From Voacanga thouarsii (Eukaryota; Streptophyta; Magnoliopsida; Gentianales; Apocynaceae), in assembly GCA_026120185.1 (NCBI GenBank), contig JANUWF010002021.1:991001-1055000 (forward strand): 64,000 bases of DNA. The letters are read 5' to 3'. How positions within the stretch are numbered: the first letter of the stretch is position 1; each line of letters starts with the position of its first letter. A model generated the notes under the pieces. That model was not told the origin of the DNA and ran no database searches. It saw only the letters and a program-made list of their open reading frames with translations. A program made the translations under genes and the position numbers. Positions 11,530 to 23,101 of the stretch are shown in pieces.

Positions 11530-13806
11530 CAAATTCTTTTCTTTCTTTTCCTTAATTTATTTTCTTTTCCCTAATTTTCCTATGCCTTGGCCGAAATTCT
11601 CTAAGAGTAGTCGCCATCTTGGAGTCCTACTCCAAAAATCTAGGAGTGTGAATTATCTTGAGTTTATTTGATAAAAGAATTGTAAAAAAATTAAATTCTA
11701 ATTTTTTAATATCTTATCTTAATCTTTAAAAGAATTTTAAATATTACAAACCTGGTTTTTTAAAAAAGCTATTATCTAAGTAATTTATTAGGAAATAAAA
11801 TATATAAATATATATCTTGTTTTCATTATGGTGGCCACCACCTTTATAGGAGATAAGTCTCCATATTTTAATATTCCTTAAAGGGTTTTAAAAAGAAAAT
11901 AAAAAGATAATTCTGGTTTTTTTTTTTTTTAAATTAAGCCTTTATCTCTTGAATTTATGGATTTTTGAAATTAAGGGGAGGGATAAAGGAAAATTTCAGC
12001 TTTACCTTCAGGAAAACCATATTTTTATCTTGTAAAAATAATTATCCTTTAGTTATTTAAATTTATTCAAAATAATTTAGGGAGTTAATTTAATTATTTC
12101 TTGATCAATTAACTTGTTTTCTTCACTTGATTTTTTCTAGAAAAATCATAAGCTTGGCTGCCACCTTAGGAGCTAATTAAGCTCAACTTAAACTCTTCAA
12201 AACCTATGATAAATTTATCCAAGATAACCTTAACCAATTAGAACTTTTATTTGGCCAAAAATACCAGAATTTTCCCCTTCATTTCCTCCAGATTTTTGGC
12301 TACAATACACTCACACAAGCACGAAATTTCCAGCTTCAATTAACTCACAAACTCTCTCTTGTTGTTGAGCAAAAACACGACGTGCACAAAACTCTTTTTG
12401 CTTCTCTCAATGTCGCCACAACAAGACCGAAACCAACCTATATTCTTCTCTCCTTTCTCTCTGGTTTTCGACCACTTTAGTACCAAAACACAGCCATCAA
12501 CATCTCGAAAACATTGACCAACTTCAGCTAACTAGGAAAGACCCAAACTGCCCAACCTTGTTCTTTTGTTCGAGAGCCTATAGCAAGATAAAACTCCTTT
12601 AAACAACCAAACACCTAAACCCAACCTTCTCTCTTCATCAAACCAGCAAAATCACCACTCCCTAAACCTCTCAAACTCACAAAAATGAGCAGCCTCAGGC
12701 TTTTCTCAAAGTTTCGGCTAGCACCCTCAAAGACCAAACCAAAACGGAAATCAACACTCAAGGTAGATAATCTGTAATCCTTCTATCAATCTTTCTTCAT
12801 TCTTTATTTTCTTTTCCCTCCTAAATCATGTCTAGAAGGGATTGATTTCTCCCTTTTCTTGGTGAATCTCAGACAAGAAGATCTAGGCGATCCAACTACT
12901 TCTCCTTCTCAATTGAACTCAAGCTGATCACCAATGAGTCGTCTTGCTTCTCGAGTCTATTTCACTAAGAGGTATTTGAGACTCTTTCTTTACTAGCTTA
13001 AATGGATTTGATCTTTATAGTACTGATATAAGAATGATGAATAGAGTCTAGCATGAAAAGCATGAATGGATTAAATTGTTAAATATGATGGTGCGAGAGT
13101 TAGCCAAAGCATGTCTGATAGGACATTGTTATATCTTGTCATGATGAATTTAGATCTATGCTTTGTTGGCCAAGATGGGACCTTCTGCTTTCAATTGGGC
13201 TTATTATGATAGTTTAATGATGATTAAATATAGGAGTTGTCCTATTGTGATTTGATTTGGGTGAATGCATGTTTTATGATAAATAGCATGACAAGGGGAA
13301 ATTATGAATGTAATATGATGAGTTAATCAGTTTAGATGCCATGAAATGATAGTGGCTAGGCAATGTGTAGTTTGGTTTCTGATTATGGAATCGTTGATTC
13401 TAGATAAGGAAGGAGTTGAAGTGAGGGCAATCAGTTGATTTTTGGTGTATTTGTTTGAATTATCTAAATAAGTCTCTGCATAACTATTTTAATAAATAAT
13501 ACATGTTTGTAAGCATTTTTGTACAATGATATTTGAAATGATGTTAATATGATGATTGGCAAGATGATTGAATTATTGGTTGAATATGATGAATTGTATT
13601 GTGATGTTTTGATTCTTGATTTGAGAACACTGATATTTTACATTCTAAATGAGTTTGTCAAATCTCAACATTTTTAAACTAAATGACTTCTTTTTTTATC
13701 GCTAAACGTTTTGGAAAACTTATTGTGAAATGCCATGTTTTGCCAAGACAAGATAATCAGTGAGTATAAAAATAAGGGAAATGATTCTGTCCCTAAATGA
13801 GGAGTA

Positions 13807-14030
13807 TTGAGTACTCAGCGGGGGTAGGCTAATGGTACTAGTCTTGAAGAGTTAGAGAGAGTATTTTGGTAAGAGGCCATCTCTAGAAGATGAACTCAAC
13901 TTGGAGGGGCGACAATACTACTTAGTCAAGTTAGTCTGAGTTGGCATGTTGGTTCATGTGGACTTTACTTATCTAGTTTGGACAACTGATATGTTAGGTG
14001 TAGAGATGGAGGAGTATCGCACCCTAGTGG
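13807..14030 (+). promoter_or_regulatory. Conserved LTR core
   Basis: It starts with TTGAGTACTCAG and runs through GATGAACTCAACTTGGAG to GATGGAGGAGTAT. The same block is present in both families A and B, at about 0.6-0.8 kb from the LTR end. Function unknown; possible transcription start or leader. Confidence 0.5.
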
Positions 14031-14616
14031 GAGGATCCCCCACTGCCCATTGTTGAAAGGTTACATTTGGATGCTATCATGGTGGTAACCATGAAATGGA
14101 TTATGATGCTATTATCTGAATTATTGCTAATCCCTACTTAACAAACTTATGATTTTGATGAGAAGAAGATTTACCGAGAACTATTTTTGGATATAACGAA
14201 CTATGCTCGTTTGAATGACTATTTATTGATGAAAATTGACTTGTAAACATATTTTATAGTTTTGATAAACCTGCATGCATGAAATGTTTCTATATGACAT
14301 TCACACATACGAGACTTATTGAGATGTCAATCTCATACTATTCTATATTATGATTTTAGGAGAGGGCATTTACTGAGCAGGTTGAAGAAATAAGAGATTA
14401 TTTTCCATTTATTTTGTTTTGATTTGTATTGTTTTCAAGAGACGATTGTTAGTTTTAAATTCTCAGACTTGTATAAGTTTTACCTTTGGTTGTAATAAGA
14501 TTACCGCATTATTTTATCTAATTGTTTTCCTTTTGTACCTCGTTATAAAGACCACTGGTCCTTTAGACATGGTGACATCCCGCCCTATTTGGGTATGTAG
14601 GTAGTGGGATGTTACA

Positions 14617-14629
14617 AGTAGTATTAGAG
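14617..14629 (+). other. Primer binding site (tRNA-iMet type)
   Basis: Directly after the LTR end, AGTAGTATTAGAG corresponds to the Met PBS TGGTATCAGAG with two transitions. The sister copy at 36635-36645 is unmutated. Confidence 0.75.
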
Positions 14630-14752
14630 ACAGGTTTAGGCAAATGACTTTATTGAGTAGTACCTAAACCCTAGGAGTTGAGATTCATTGAATAGTGCTT
14701 GAACACTAAGAATTGAGATTTAGTTTCGACTTCTCTATGTTTCTTTTATAGG

Positions 14753-15460
14753 ATGACTAAAAGATCTGTAGCTGTGACCAGAGACTGGCCTTTTATGTGT
14801 GGTCCCACGAGTAGTAGAGCATCTAGCCCCATTCCTATTTTAGATTCATCATCATCTAATTTGGAGATTGAACCAAAGGGTGGATGGTTCCTGAATGAAG
14901 ATAAGGTAGATTATGAGCCACCTATGATGGAAGACTTTGGGGTAAAGGAAGGAGCTAAAGATCCAGCACCAGGAATGCCTGCACTTGAGGAGAATGAGGA
15001 TTTGGTAGAGTATGAAGGTGATGATGAGGGGGAAATAGGGGATAGAGGAGCCATTGATGATGATAGTGAGGATGAGCTAGGAGGACTTGGGATTGAGGGG
15101 GAGATAGGACAGCTTGAGGGAGAGGGTAAGGCAAAAGTGATTGAGGAGGAGGATAGAGTGGATACTCCCGTGGCCCCACCTATAGAAGAAGGAACCCTGA
15201 CGCTGCTGGGAAGTGAATCTTATGAGTCAGAATCTAGGAGGCTTAAAAGTACATTGATGTTGGCTATGGAGAAACTTAAGGATGTTGAGTTGAGAGTCAA
15301 GCTAAGGGGTAGAGATACTGGAGTGTTCATGTTTGGGCGGCCTAGGAAGAAGAACAGATCTTTTGGTTTCTCAGAGGATTGCGTGATCGATCATCCCAAC
15401 TCCAGTGCTGGATGGCTAGTGGAACCTTCTTCTGAGACTCCTGATAATTTAAGCAACTAG
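14753..15460 (+). CDS. Extra acidic ORF upstream of gag
   Basis: 235 codons open with MTKRSVAVTRDWPF. A strongly acidic middle (about residues 55-145, many Glu/Asp/Gly) leads to a predicted helix (LKSTLMLAMEKLKD, about 175-190) and a basic patch RPRKKNR. No retroelement domain is recognisable. It starts 136 bp after the LTR, before the gag region, and stays open although gag and pol downstream carry many stops. The related element at 36770-37350 has the same ORF with the same start. It may be the N-terminal part of a longer gag or an accessory ORF of this lineage. I cannot assign a function. The minus-strand frame at 14955-15179 is its shadow. Confidence 0.6.
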   Translation: MTKRSVAVTRDWPFMCGPTSSRASSPIPILDSSSSNLEIEPKGGWFLNEDKVDYEPPMMEDFGVKEGAKDPAPGMPALEENEDLVEYEGDDEGEIGDRGAIDDDSEDELGGLGIEGEIGQLEGEGKAKVIEEEDRVDTPVAPPIEEGTLTLLGSESYESESRRLKSTLMLAMEKLKDVELRVKLRGRDTGVFMFGRPRKKNRSFGFSEDCVIDHPNSSAGWLVEPSSETPDNLSN

Positions 15461-15743
15461 TGATGTTTAGAGTTTAATGGATCTTTAGCTCTTATTCTGT
15501 TATTTTTATGAAGAGATGTTCGTTTATTTATATAATTCAGAATTTATTCTTTGTTTCAAATTTTATTTCGCAAGAATAAAAGGGGTACCTAGTAGGATAC
15601 TCCCTTATTTTGTACTAAGTTGGATTTGGTTAATAAAAGTATGGTCTTATTGATTTCTTTATCCAATTTGGAGCATCGTTTGCAAAATTTATTTTCCATT
15701 GCAATGCGAATTATTTTGAATCTATAAGTTGATCAATCGCATG

Positions 15744-16820
15744 TCATGAACCTTCTCCTAATAGGCCTTGTATTGGGTGTGAGTAGATGGCACTAATGTG
15801 TAGAACTGCTGTGTGGGGGAGAACCGTTCGGGAGAGCGAGTCATCAACCCCTAAGTTCAAGTAAACGTATCGGTCCACCCCAGAAGTGGAAGAGGAATTT
15901 GAGTAGGAACGGGAACTGACATTTAAAGGATCCCGAGAAGTGACCATAGGACAAGCTTTTGACAAGATGGTTGCCATTGTTTAGAACTTAACTGAGAAGA
16001 TGGATAGGAAAGCACCTAAGGGCGAGGATGAGGCACTGAAACGATTCCTGAAATTCCAACCTCCAACATTCTAAGGAGAAGTGGAGCAAGATGAAAGGCA
16101 GAGCAGTAGATCGAGTAGATGGAAGACATCTTCGCGACTCTGCAGTACACCGAGAAGAGGAGGGTGAAGTTTGCTGCATTCAGTCTGAGAGGACCTACCC
16201 GAGCATGGTGGCAATGAGTTTAGGAGGATTGGAAGAGAAAGGATCGTGACTGGATGTTGAAGAACTTTGTGAAGGCTTTCAAGGCAAAGTATATACTACG
16301 ATGGATAGTGGAGAAGAGGGAGGATGAGTTTCAGACTCTCAAGTAAGGAGGGATGATCGTGGCTCAATATGCTGCATGATTTATCCAACTGTCCAAGTAC
16401 TGTAAATGTTTGGTGGACACCGAGTAGAAATGGACGCGGCAATTTGTGAAAGGTCTCAGGCAGGATCTGAGGAAGGCACTGCTACCATCTCTACCAGCGA
16501 CATATATGGCTGCAGTAGATGTAGCGGCCCAAATGGAGAACGAGGATAGAAACCGACTGATGAACTAGCCATTCCAACCAAGGAGACCACCAATGAGACC
16601 TTCGATTCACAAGCGACCCACTGGTTTGATATAGTGGGGAAATAAGGGGAAGCAGCCCAGGACAATACCACTAGGTCCTATGTCGAGTGCGCTGATATGT
16701 CGGAACTGTGGGAGGCGAGGTTATGCAAAAAAGGATTGTTGGTCAAAAGGAGTAATAAAGAGATGTTTCAACTGTGGTGATCCAAACCACGTGATAAACA
16801 ACTGCCCTTCCCAACGATAA
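15744..16820 (+). pseudogene. gag: gag, family A, decayed
   Basis: Capsid-type sequence in pieces: FLKFQPPTF at about 16035, then ATLQYTEKRRVKFAAF and LRGPTRAWW at about 16135-16215 (the gypsy retrotransposon gag core), and ending with two CCHC zinc knuckles at about 16695-16810 (C-R-N-C...; C-F-N-C-G-D-P-N-H...C). In life it would coat the RNA genome in virus-like particles. At least seven stops interrupt it, most where Gln, Arg or Trp is expected. The first knuckle lacks the His of CCHC (GRRGYAKKDC). Confidence 0.8.
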
Positions 16821-16859
16821 ATGTACATGCCATTTGGGTTGGGACGGGGTAGAATTACC

Positions 16860-18890
16860 TTATATCATATTAGTGAGTACACCTTTTGGGAAGTAGAGAG
16901 ATGTGAGTAGGGATAAGAGTGTGATATTATGGTTGGGAAGGAGATTCTGAAAGCGGACCTCATAATCCTACCCATTGACGACTATGATCTGATTCTGGGT
17001 ATGGATTGATTAGTAAAACATAGAGCAAAAGTGGATTGCAAGGTCAAGACGGAGGATATTCCCTAAACAGCCTTCAATACTAGATATCGGCACTACGAGC
17101 TCATGGTGATGCCGTTTGGAGTAACTAATGCACCTGTTGTTTTCATGGATCTTATGCACAGACTTTTCTAGTCGTACTTAGATAAGTTCGTAGTAGTGTT
17201 TATAGACGATATTTTGATCTACTCTAAAAGTCCTAAAGAGCATGTGGTGTATCTGAAATTGGTACTGGAGAAATTAAGAGAGTATAAACTCTAGGCTAAA
17301 TTTAACAAATGCAAGTTTTAGTTAGATTCAGTGGCCTTTCTTGGTCACGTGATATCTAAAGATGGAATCAAGATGGACCCAACCAAAGTTAAAGTTGTCT
17401 CTAATTGGAAACAACTAGAGAGCGTAACGAAGATTAGAAGTTTTCTTTGATTGGCGGGATATTACCGTTGGTTTATCATGAACTTCTCTACAATGACTAC
17501 GTCGATGACCCGACTGCTGAGGAAGGACGTGCCGTACATCTGCAGTAATAAGTATGTGAAGAGTTTTCAAGAGCTTAATAAGAGATTGATAATGACACTG
17601 GTGTTGAGCTTACCTGAATAAGGTAAATCCGATTCCTTGTACACGGATGCCTCTAAGGAAGGTCTAGGGGCAGTGTTGATGCAAGATAAGAAATTTATCA
17701 CCTATGCATCAAGAAAGTTGAAGCCGCACGAGATGAACTATCTAATGCATGACTTAGAGTTCGTTGCGATAGTGTTTGCTTTGAAGTAGAATAAAAGTCT
17801 TCACGGATCATAAGAGCTTGAAGCATATATTCACATAAAAGGACTAGAACTTATGGCAAAGAAGATGGATCGAGTTTATGGAAAAATACAAGTGTGCAAT
17901 TAGCTACCATCTGGGGAAAGCTAATCTGGTAGTTGATGGCTGAGTCAGAAAGTGAGGATAGCTAGTATGAGGGTGCAAGAAGTTCAAATAGTACAAGAAT
18001 TCTTGGGACAAAAGGCAGAAGTAGGAGAAGAAAAAATCAGCTTGATAAACCTGAAGATGGAGCCTGAGCTGAGGCAAAATTGGTGAGGTGTAGCGAAGCA
18101 ATCAAGACCTTCAAACTTTTAAAGCAAAGAAAATCAAAAGAGGAAATAAGGAATTTTGGACTGATGAAGTTGGAGTGTTGTATTTTCAAGAACGGATGTG
18201 TGTATCGGATGACCCAGTATTGAAGAGAAAGATAATGGATGAGGCTCATAGGAGTAAATATACTATTCACCTTGGAGAAGTAAAGATGTACCAAGAATTG
18301 AAGAAGGCCTACTGGCGACAGGGGATGAAAAGGGATGTGGTGCAATACGTCTTTACTTGCCTGATTTGTCAGAAAGTAAAAGCGGAGCATAAGAAGGTAG
18401 CTGGATTACTGCATCTATTGCCTATTCCCAAGTGGAAGTAGTAAGAGGTAATGATAGATTTTGTTACTGGGCTGCCAATGTCGATGACTACGAAAGATGT
18501 TGTGTGGGTTGTAGTTGACAGGTTGAGCAAGACTATTCATTTTGTCCCAGTAAATGTGAAGGACTCTATGAAAAAGTTGGCTAAGACTTACATTCAGGAA
18601 GTGGTTAGATTGTATGGTGTACCGTCGAGTATTGTATCTGATAGGGATCCCAGATTTATCTCAAGGTTTTAGACCACATTTCAAGAGTCAATGGGAACGA
18701 CTCTGAAGCTTAGCACTTTTGCTCATCCGCAGACAGATGAAAATCCGAAAGAGTTATCCAGATACTGGAGGATATGCTTAGGGCTTGCGTGTTGGATTGT
18801 ATACCTTATGTTGAGTTGGCTTATAACAACAGTCATCAGGCATCAATTGGAATAACACCCTATAAAGCGTTATATGGATGGAAATATCAA
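16860..18890 (+). pseudogene. pol: pol (PR-RT-RH-INT), family A, deleted and decayed
   Basis: Protease remnant: only the C-terminal LPIDDYDLILGMDW (about 16970-17010) remains; the catalytic D-T/S-G start is missing. RT then begins abruptly at about 17050 with the EDIPKTAF/MPFG block, so the first half of RT is deleted. The catalytic box [10 protein letters not shown] is at about 17200. RNase H ([11 protein letters not shown], about 17635) and the HxLD-type region follow with stops. Integrase: zinc-finger end CLICQKVKAEH (about 18360), catalytic core with DFVTGLP and VVVDRLSK (18451-18540) and DRDPRF (about 18645), and a GITPYKAL block near 18855. Numerous TAG/TAA/TGA codons occur. In life it would copy and insert the element; here it is non-functional. 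Confidence 0.85.
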
Positions 18891-18944
18891 GTACCGTTGT
18901 ACTAAGGTTGGACTGAGGATGGATAAATTAGCAAGTCTGGGGAG

Positions 18945-19475
18945 GTGAATATTGAAGAAATGGCAGGCAAAGTAAAAATGATAGGGAAGAGGTTGAAAGC
19001 TGCGCAAAGCCGACAGAAGAGTTATGCTAACAACAGAAAAAGAGAGCTGGAGTTTCAAGTGGGAGATCAAACTTTTCTAAAGATAACACCTAGCAGAGGA
19101 ATTCTGAAGTATTCTAAAGGAGGAAAGGTGAGTCCTAGATATTTAGGACTATTTCTGGTGATCGAAAAGATTGGACCCCTAGCATATCGGTTGGAGCTGC
19201 CAGAAGAGTTAGCAGGAATTCATGATGTTTTCCATGTGTCCCAGTTAAAGAAATACAACCCTGATCTAGAGCATATATTGAATGTGGTACCATTAAATCT
19301 TCAGCCTGACCTAAGCTACGTGGAGATACCAATTAAAGTTCTAGATCGCAGTGTTAAGAGGTTGAGGAAGAAGTAGATACCTATGGTGAAGATTTTATGG
19401 GATCATCATGGTTCTCAGGACGCGACTTGGGAAACTGAAGATTGGGTGAAGAGAAAGTATCCGAATTTTCTTTAG
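18945..19475 (+). pseudogene. Integrase C-terminus and chromodomain-like tail
   Basis: An open stretch to 19374 holds the GPY/F-type module: QVGDQTFLKITP, a ...GPLAYRLELP block and DVFHVSQLKKY. After a TAG at 19374-19376 the same frame continues with VKILWDHHGSQDATWE and KRKYPNF, the pattern of the plant chromovirus chromodomain (aromatic cage, WE pair). Such domains steer integration to marked chromatin. Only the one stop separates the tail from the integrase. This tail supports the Tekay/Del placement. Confidence 0.75.
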
Positions 19476-19509
19476 AGGTATACCACTTAGATTTTGGGAC
19501 GAAATTCCC

Positions 19510-19524
19510 TTAAGGGGGAGAGGA
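19510..19524 (+). other. Polypurine tract
   Basis: TTAAGGGGGAGAGGA ends directly at the 3' LTR, the expected plus-strand primer site. Confidence 0.85.
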
Positions 19525-19783
19525 TGTAATACTCCGTATTAAACTACCTTTATTATGAGGGGGAAGTCATGCATGTTATAATATTTTATATTGCATATGA
19601 TAATTTGAACTATTTTCATGAATATATGAGATCCATGAGTTTGTTATTTCATGAATTTATCTATTCTAATATGGTGGTGTTAGTTGAGTTGGTTGAGCGT
19701 TTGTTTTATTGAGGAGAATTTATTAGAAGGAAAATAAATTAAGTGAGTGGGAGTTAAGGGAATTTATTGGAGGAATATTTAAA

Positions 19784-19859
19784 CAAGAGTGGTTGTGGTC
19801 TAATGGATAAGACTTGGTGTTTATTTCTTGGTGGACTTGAGTTCAAATCCCAGCTCTTG
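19784..19859 (+). other. tRNA-like module in family A 3' LTR
   Basis: Best-preserved family A copy: CAAGAG (19784-19789) and CTCTTG (19854-19859) form a perfect 6-bp closing stem around an A-box TGGTCTAATGG (19796-19806) and a B-box GAGTTCAAATCC (19839-19850). The T-arm stem TTGAG/CCCAG is imperfect. Total 76 nt, tRNA-sized. Confidence 0.65.
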
Positions 19860-22122
19860 CAAATTCTTTTCTTTCTTTTCCTTAATTTATTTTCTTTTCC
19901 CTAATTTCCTATGCCTTGGTCGAAATTCTCCTAGGGTAGCCGCCATCTTGGAGTCCCACTCCTAAAATCTAGTAGTGTGAATTATCTTGGGTTTATTTGA
20001 TAAAAGAATTGCAAACAAATTAAATTCTTATTTTTAATATCTTATCTTAATCTTTAAAAGAATTTTAAATATTTCAAATCTAGTTTTTTTTTTTTTAAAG
20101 CTGTTATCTAAGTAACTTATTAGGAAATAAAACATATAAATATATATCTTGTTTTCATTATGGTGGCTGCCACCTTTATAGGAGATAAGTCTCCATATTT
20201 TAATGTTCCTTAAAGGGTTTTAAAAAGAAAATAAAAGGATAATTCTGTTTTTTTTTAAATGCAGCCTTTATCACTTGGATTTATGGATTTTTGAAATTAA
20301 GGGGAGGGATAAAGGAAAATTTCAGCTTTACCTTCAGGAAAACTAGAATTTTATCTTGTAAAAATAATTATCCTTTAGTTATTTAAATTTATTCAAAATA
20401 ATTTAGGGAGTTAATTAAATTATTTCTTGATCAATTAACTTATTTTCTTCACTTGATTTTTCTGGAAAAATCATCAGCTTGGCCACCACCTTAGGAGATA
20501 ATTATGCTCAACTCAAACTCTTCAAAACCTAGGATAAGTTTATCCAAGATAATCTTAACCAATTAGAACTTTTATTTGGCCAAAAATACAAGAATTTCTC
20601 CATTCATTTCCTCTAGATTTTTGGCCACAATACACTCACACATGTAGGAAATTTCCAGCTTTAGTTAACTCTCAAACTATCTCTTGTTGTTGAGCAAAAA
20701 CACAACGTGCACAAAACACTTTTTGCTTCTCTTAATCTCGCCACAAGAAGACCGAAACCAGCCTCTATTCTTCTCTCCTTTCTCTCTGGTTTTTGGCCAC
20801 TTTAGCACTAAAACATAGCCATCAACATCTCTAAAACATTGGCCAATTTCTACTAACTAGGAAAGACCCAAAGCTGGCCAACCTTGTTTTTGTGTTCGAG
20901 AGTTCATAGCAAGGTAGAACTCCTTTAAACACCCAAACACCTAAACCCAACCTTTTGTCTTCATCAAACCAGCAAAATCTTCACTCCCTAAACCTCTCGA
21001 ACTCATGAAAATAAGAAGCCTTCTACTTTTCTCAAAGTTTCGGCCAGCACCCTCAAAGACCAAACTAAAACAGAAATCAAAACTCAAGGTAGATAATCTC
21101 TAATCCTTCTATCAATCTTTCTTTTCTTTTCCCTCCAAAATCATGTCTAGAAAGGACTGATTTCTCCTTTTTCCTAGTGAATCTCGGACAACAAGATCTA
21201 GGTGAGCCAACTATTTCTCTTTCTCAATTGAACTCAAGCTGATCACCAAAGAGTCGTCTTGCTTCTCGAGTCTATTTCACTAAGAGGTATTTAAGACTCT
21301 TTTTTTTTCTAGCTTAAATGGATTTGATCTTTATAGTATTGATATACGAATGATGAATAGAGTCTAGCATGAAAAGCATTAATGGATTAGATTGTTAAAT
21401 ATGATGGCGCGAGAGTTAGCCAAAGCATGTATGATAGGACATTGTTATTTCTTGTCATGATGAATCTGGACCTATGCTATGTTGGCCAAGATGGACCTTT
21501 TACCTTCAATTGGGCTTATTATGATAGTTTAATGATGATTGAATATAGGAGTTGTCATATTGTGGTTTGATTTGGGTGAATGCATGTTTTATGATAAATA
21601 GCATGACAAGGGAAAATTATGAATGTAATATGATAAGTTAATTAGTTTAGATGCCATGAAATGATAGTGGCCGGGCAATGTGTAGTTTGGTTTCTGATTG
21701 TGGAATCTTTTATTCTCGATAAAGAAGGAGTTGAAGTGAGAGTAATCAATTGATTTTTGGTACAGCTGTTTAAATTATCCAAGAAAGTCCCTGCATAACT
21801 GTTTTGGTAAATATTATATGTTTGCAAGCATTTTTGTACATTGATATTTGAAATGGTGTCAATATGATGGCTGACAAGATAATTGAATCATTAGCTGAAT
21901 ATGATGAATTGTACTGTGATGTTTTGATACTTGGTTTGAGAACGTGGATATTTTACTTTCTAAGTGCGTTTGTCAAATCTCAACCTTTTAAAATTGAAAT
22001 GAAGTCTTTCTTTATTGCTAAACGTTTTGAAAAACTTATTGTGAAAAGCTACATTTTGCCAAGACAAGATAATTAATGAGTATAAAAACAAAGGAAATGA
22101 TTTTGCCCCTAAATGGGGAGCA

Positions 22123-22345
22123 TTGAGTACTCAGCGAGGGTAGGCTAGTGGTACTAGTCTTGAAGAGCTGGAGAGAGTCTTCTGGTAGGAGGCCACCTCT
22201 AGAAGATGAACTCAACTTTGAGGGTCGACAGTACTACTTAGTCACGCCAGTCCGAGCTAGCATGTTAGTCCATGTGGATTTTACTTATTTGGGTTAGATA
22301 ACCGGTGTGTCGGGTGTAGAGATGGAGGAGTATCTCACCCTAGTG
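22123..22345 (+). promoter_or_regulatory. Conserved LTR core
   Basis: Same block as at 13807, starting TTGAGTACTCAG and ending near GATGGAGGAGTATC. Confidence 0.5.
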
Positions 22346-23101
22346 GTAGGATCCCCCACTACCCATTATTGAAAGGTTACATTGGGACGCTATCATGGTA
22401 GTAATCATGATATAGATTATGATACTATTGTTTGAATAATTGCTAATCACTACTTAACGAACTTATGATTTTGATGGGAAGATGATTTATCGAGAACTGT
22501 TTTTGGATATAATTAACTGTGCTCCTTTGAATGACTGTTTATTGACGAAAATTGACTTGGAAATATATTTTGTGATTTTGATAAACCTGCATGCACAGAA
22601 TGTTTCTGTATAACATTCGTACACATGGGACTTACAGGGATGCCAATCTCACACTATTCTATATCATGATTTCAAGGGAGGGCTTTTACTGAGCTAATTG
22701 AAGAAATAAGAGATGATCTTCCATTTATTTTAATTTAATTTGTATTGTTTTCAAACGACGATTGTTAGTTCTAAATTCTCAGCTTTGTATAAATTTTACC
22801 TTTGGTTGTAATAAGATTACCGTATTATTTTATCTAGTCATTTTCCTTTTGTACCTCGTTATAAAGACCCCTGGTCCTTTGCATGGGGTGACATCCAGCC
22901 CTATATGGGTACGTAGGTAGTGGGGTGTTACAATCTGGCTTTTAAATAAGTCTAAATATGCTAAATGTGATGGACTGGGAACTAAATATTGGTCTTAATA
23001 TATGTTTTAAATTATCCAATTTTGTTGTTTATTTTAATAATGACACAAGTTATATTCCAGTGCATTCCAATCCAAAACAACAATTTAACAAAAGTTATAC
23101 T

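Larger units (their letters stand above)
11195..14616 (+). repeat. 5' LTR of family A element
   Basis: It starts TGTAATGCCCC and ends GGGATGTTACA. It matches the 3' LTR over its whole 3.4 kb and the LTR at 33192-36632 more distantly. It contains the tRNA-like module at 11454-11529 and the conserved core at 13807-14030. Confidence 0.93.
11195..22932 (+). mobile_element. Ty3/gypsy chromovirus, family A, near full length
   Basis: Two direct LTRs (11195-14616 and 19525-22932) bound a PBS complementary to initiator tRNA-Met, an acidic ORF, gag, protease remnant, RT, RNase H, integrase and a chromodomain-like end, then a PPT. The order PR-RT-RH-INT defines Ty3/gypsy; the C-terminal chromodomain and giant LTRs suggest the Tekay/Del lineage. 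Flanks ATTTG (11190-11194) and ATCTG (22933-22937) are a target duplication with one mismatch. Many in-frame stops and two internal deletions (protease start; protease end to mid-RT) make it inactive. The LTRs differ by scattered substitutions and small indels, so the insertion is not recent. Confidence 0.93.
19525..22932 (+). repeat. 3' LTR of family A element
   Basis: It starts TGTAATACTCC and ends GGGGTGTTACA. It contains the tRNA-like module at 19784-19859 and the conserved core from 22123. Confidence 0.93.

Noticed and set aside
14955..15179. Antisense Pro-rich ORF
   Set aside because: Shadow of the Glu/Gly-rich acidic ORF on the other strand.
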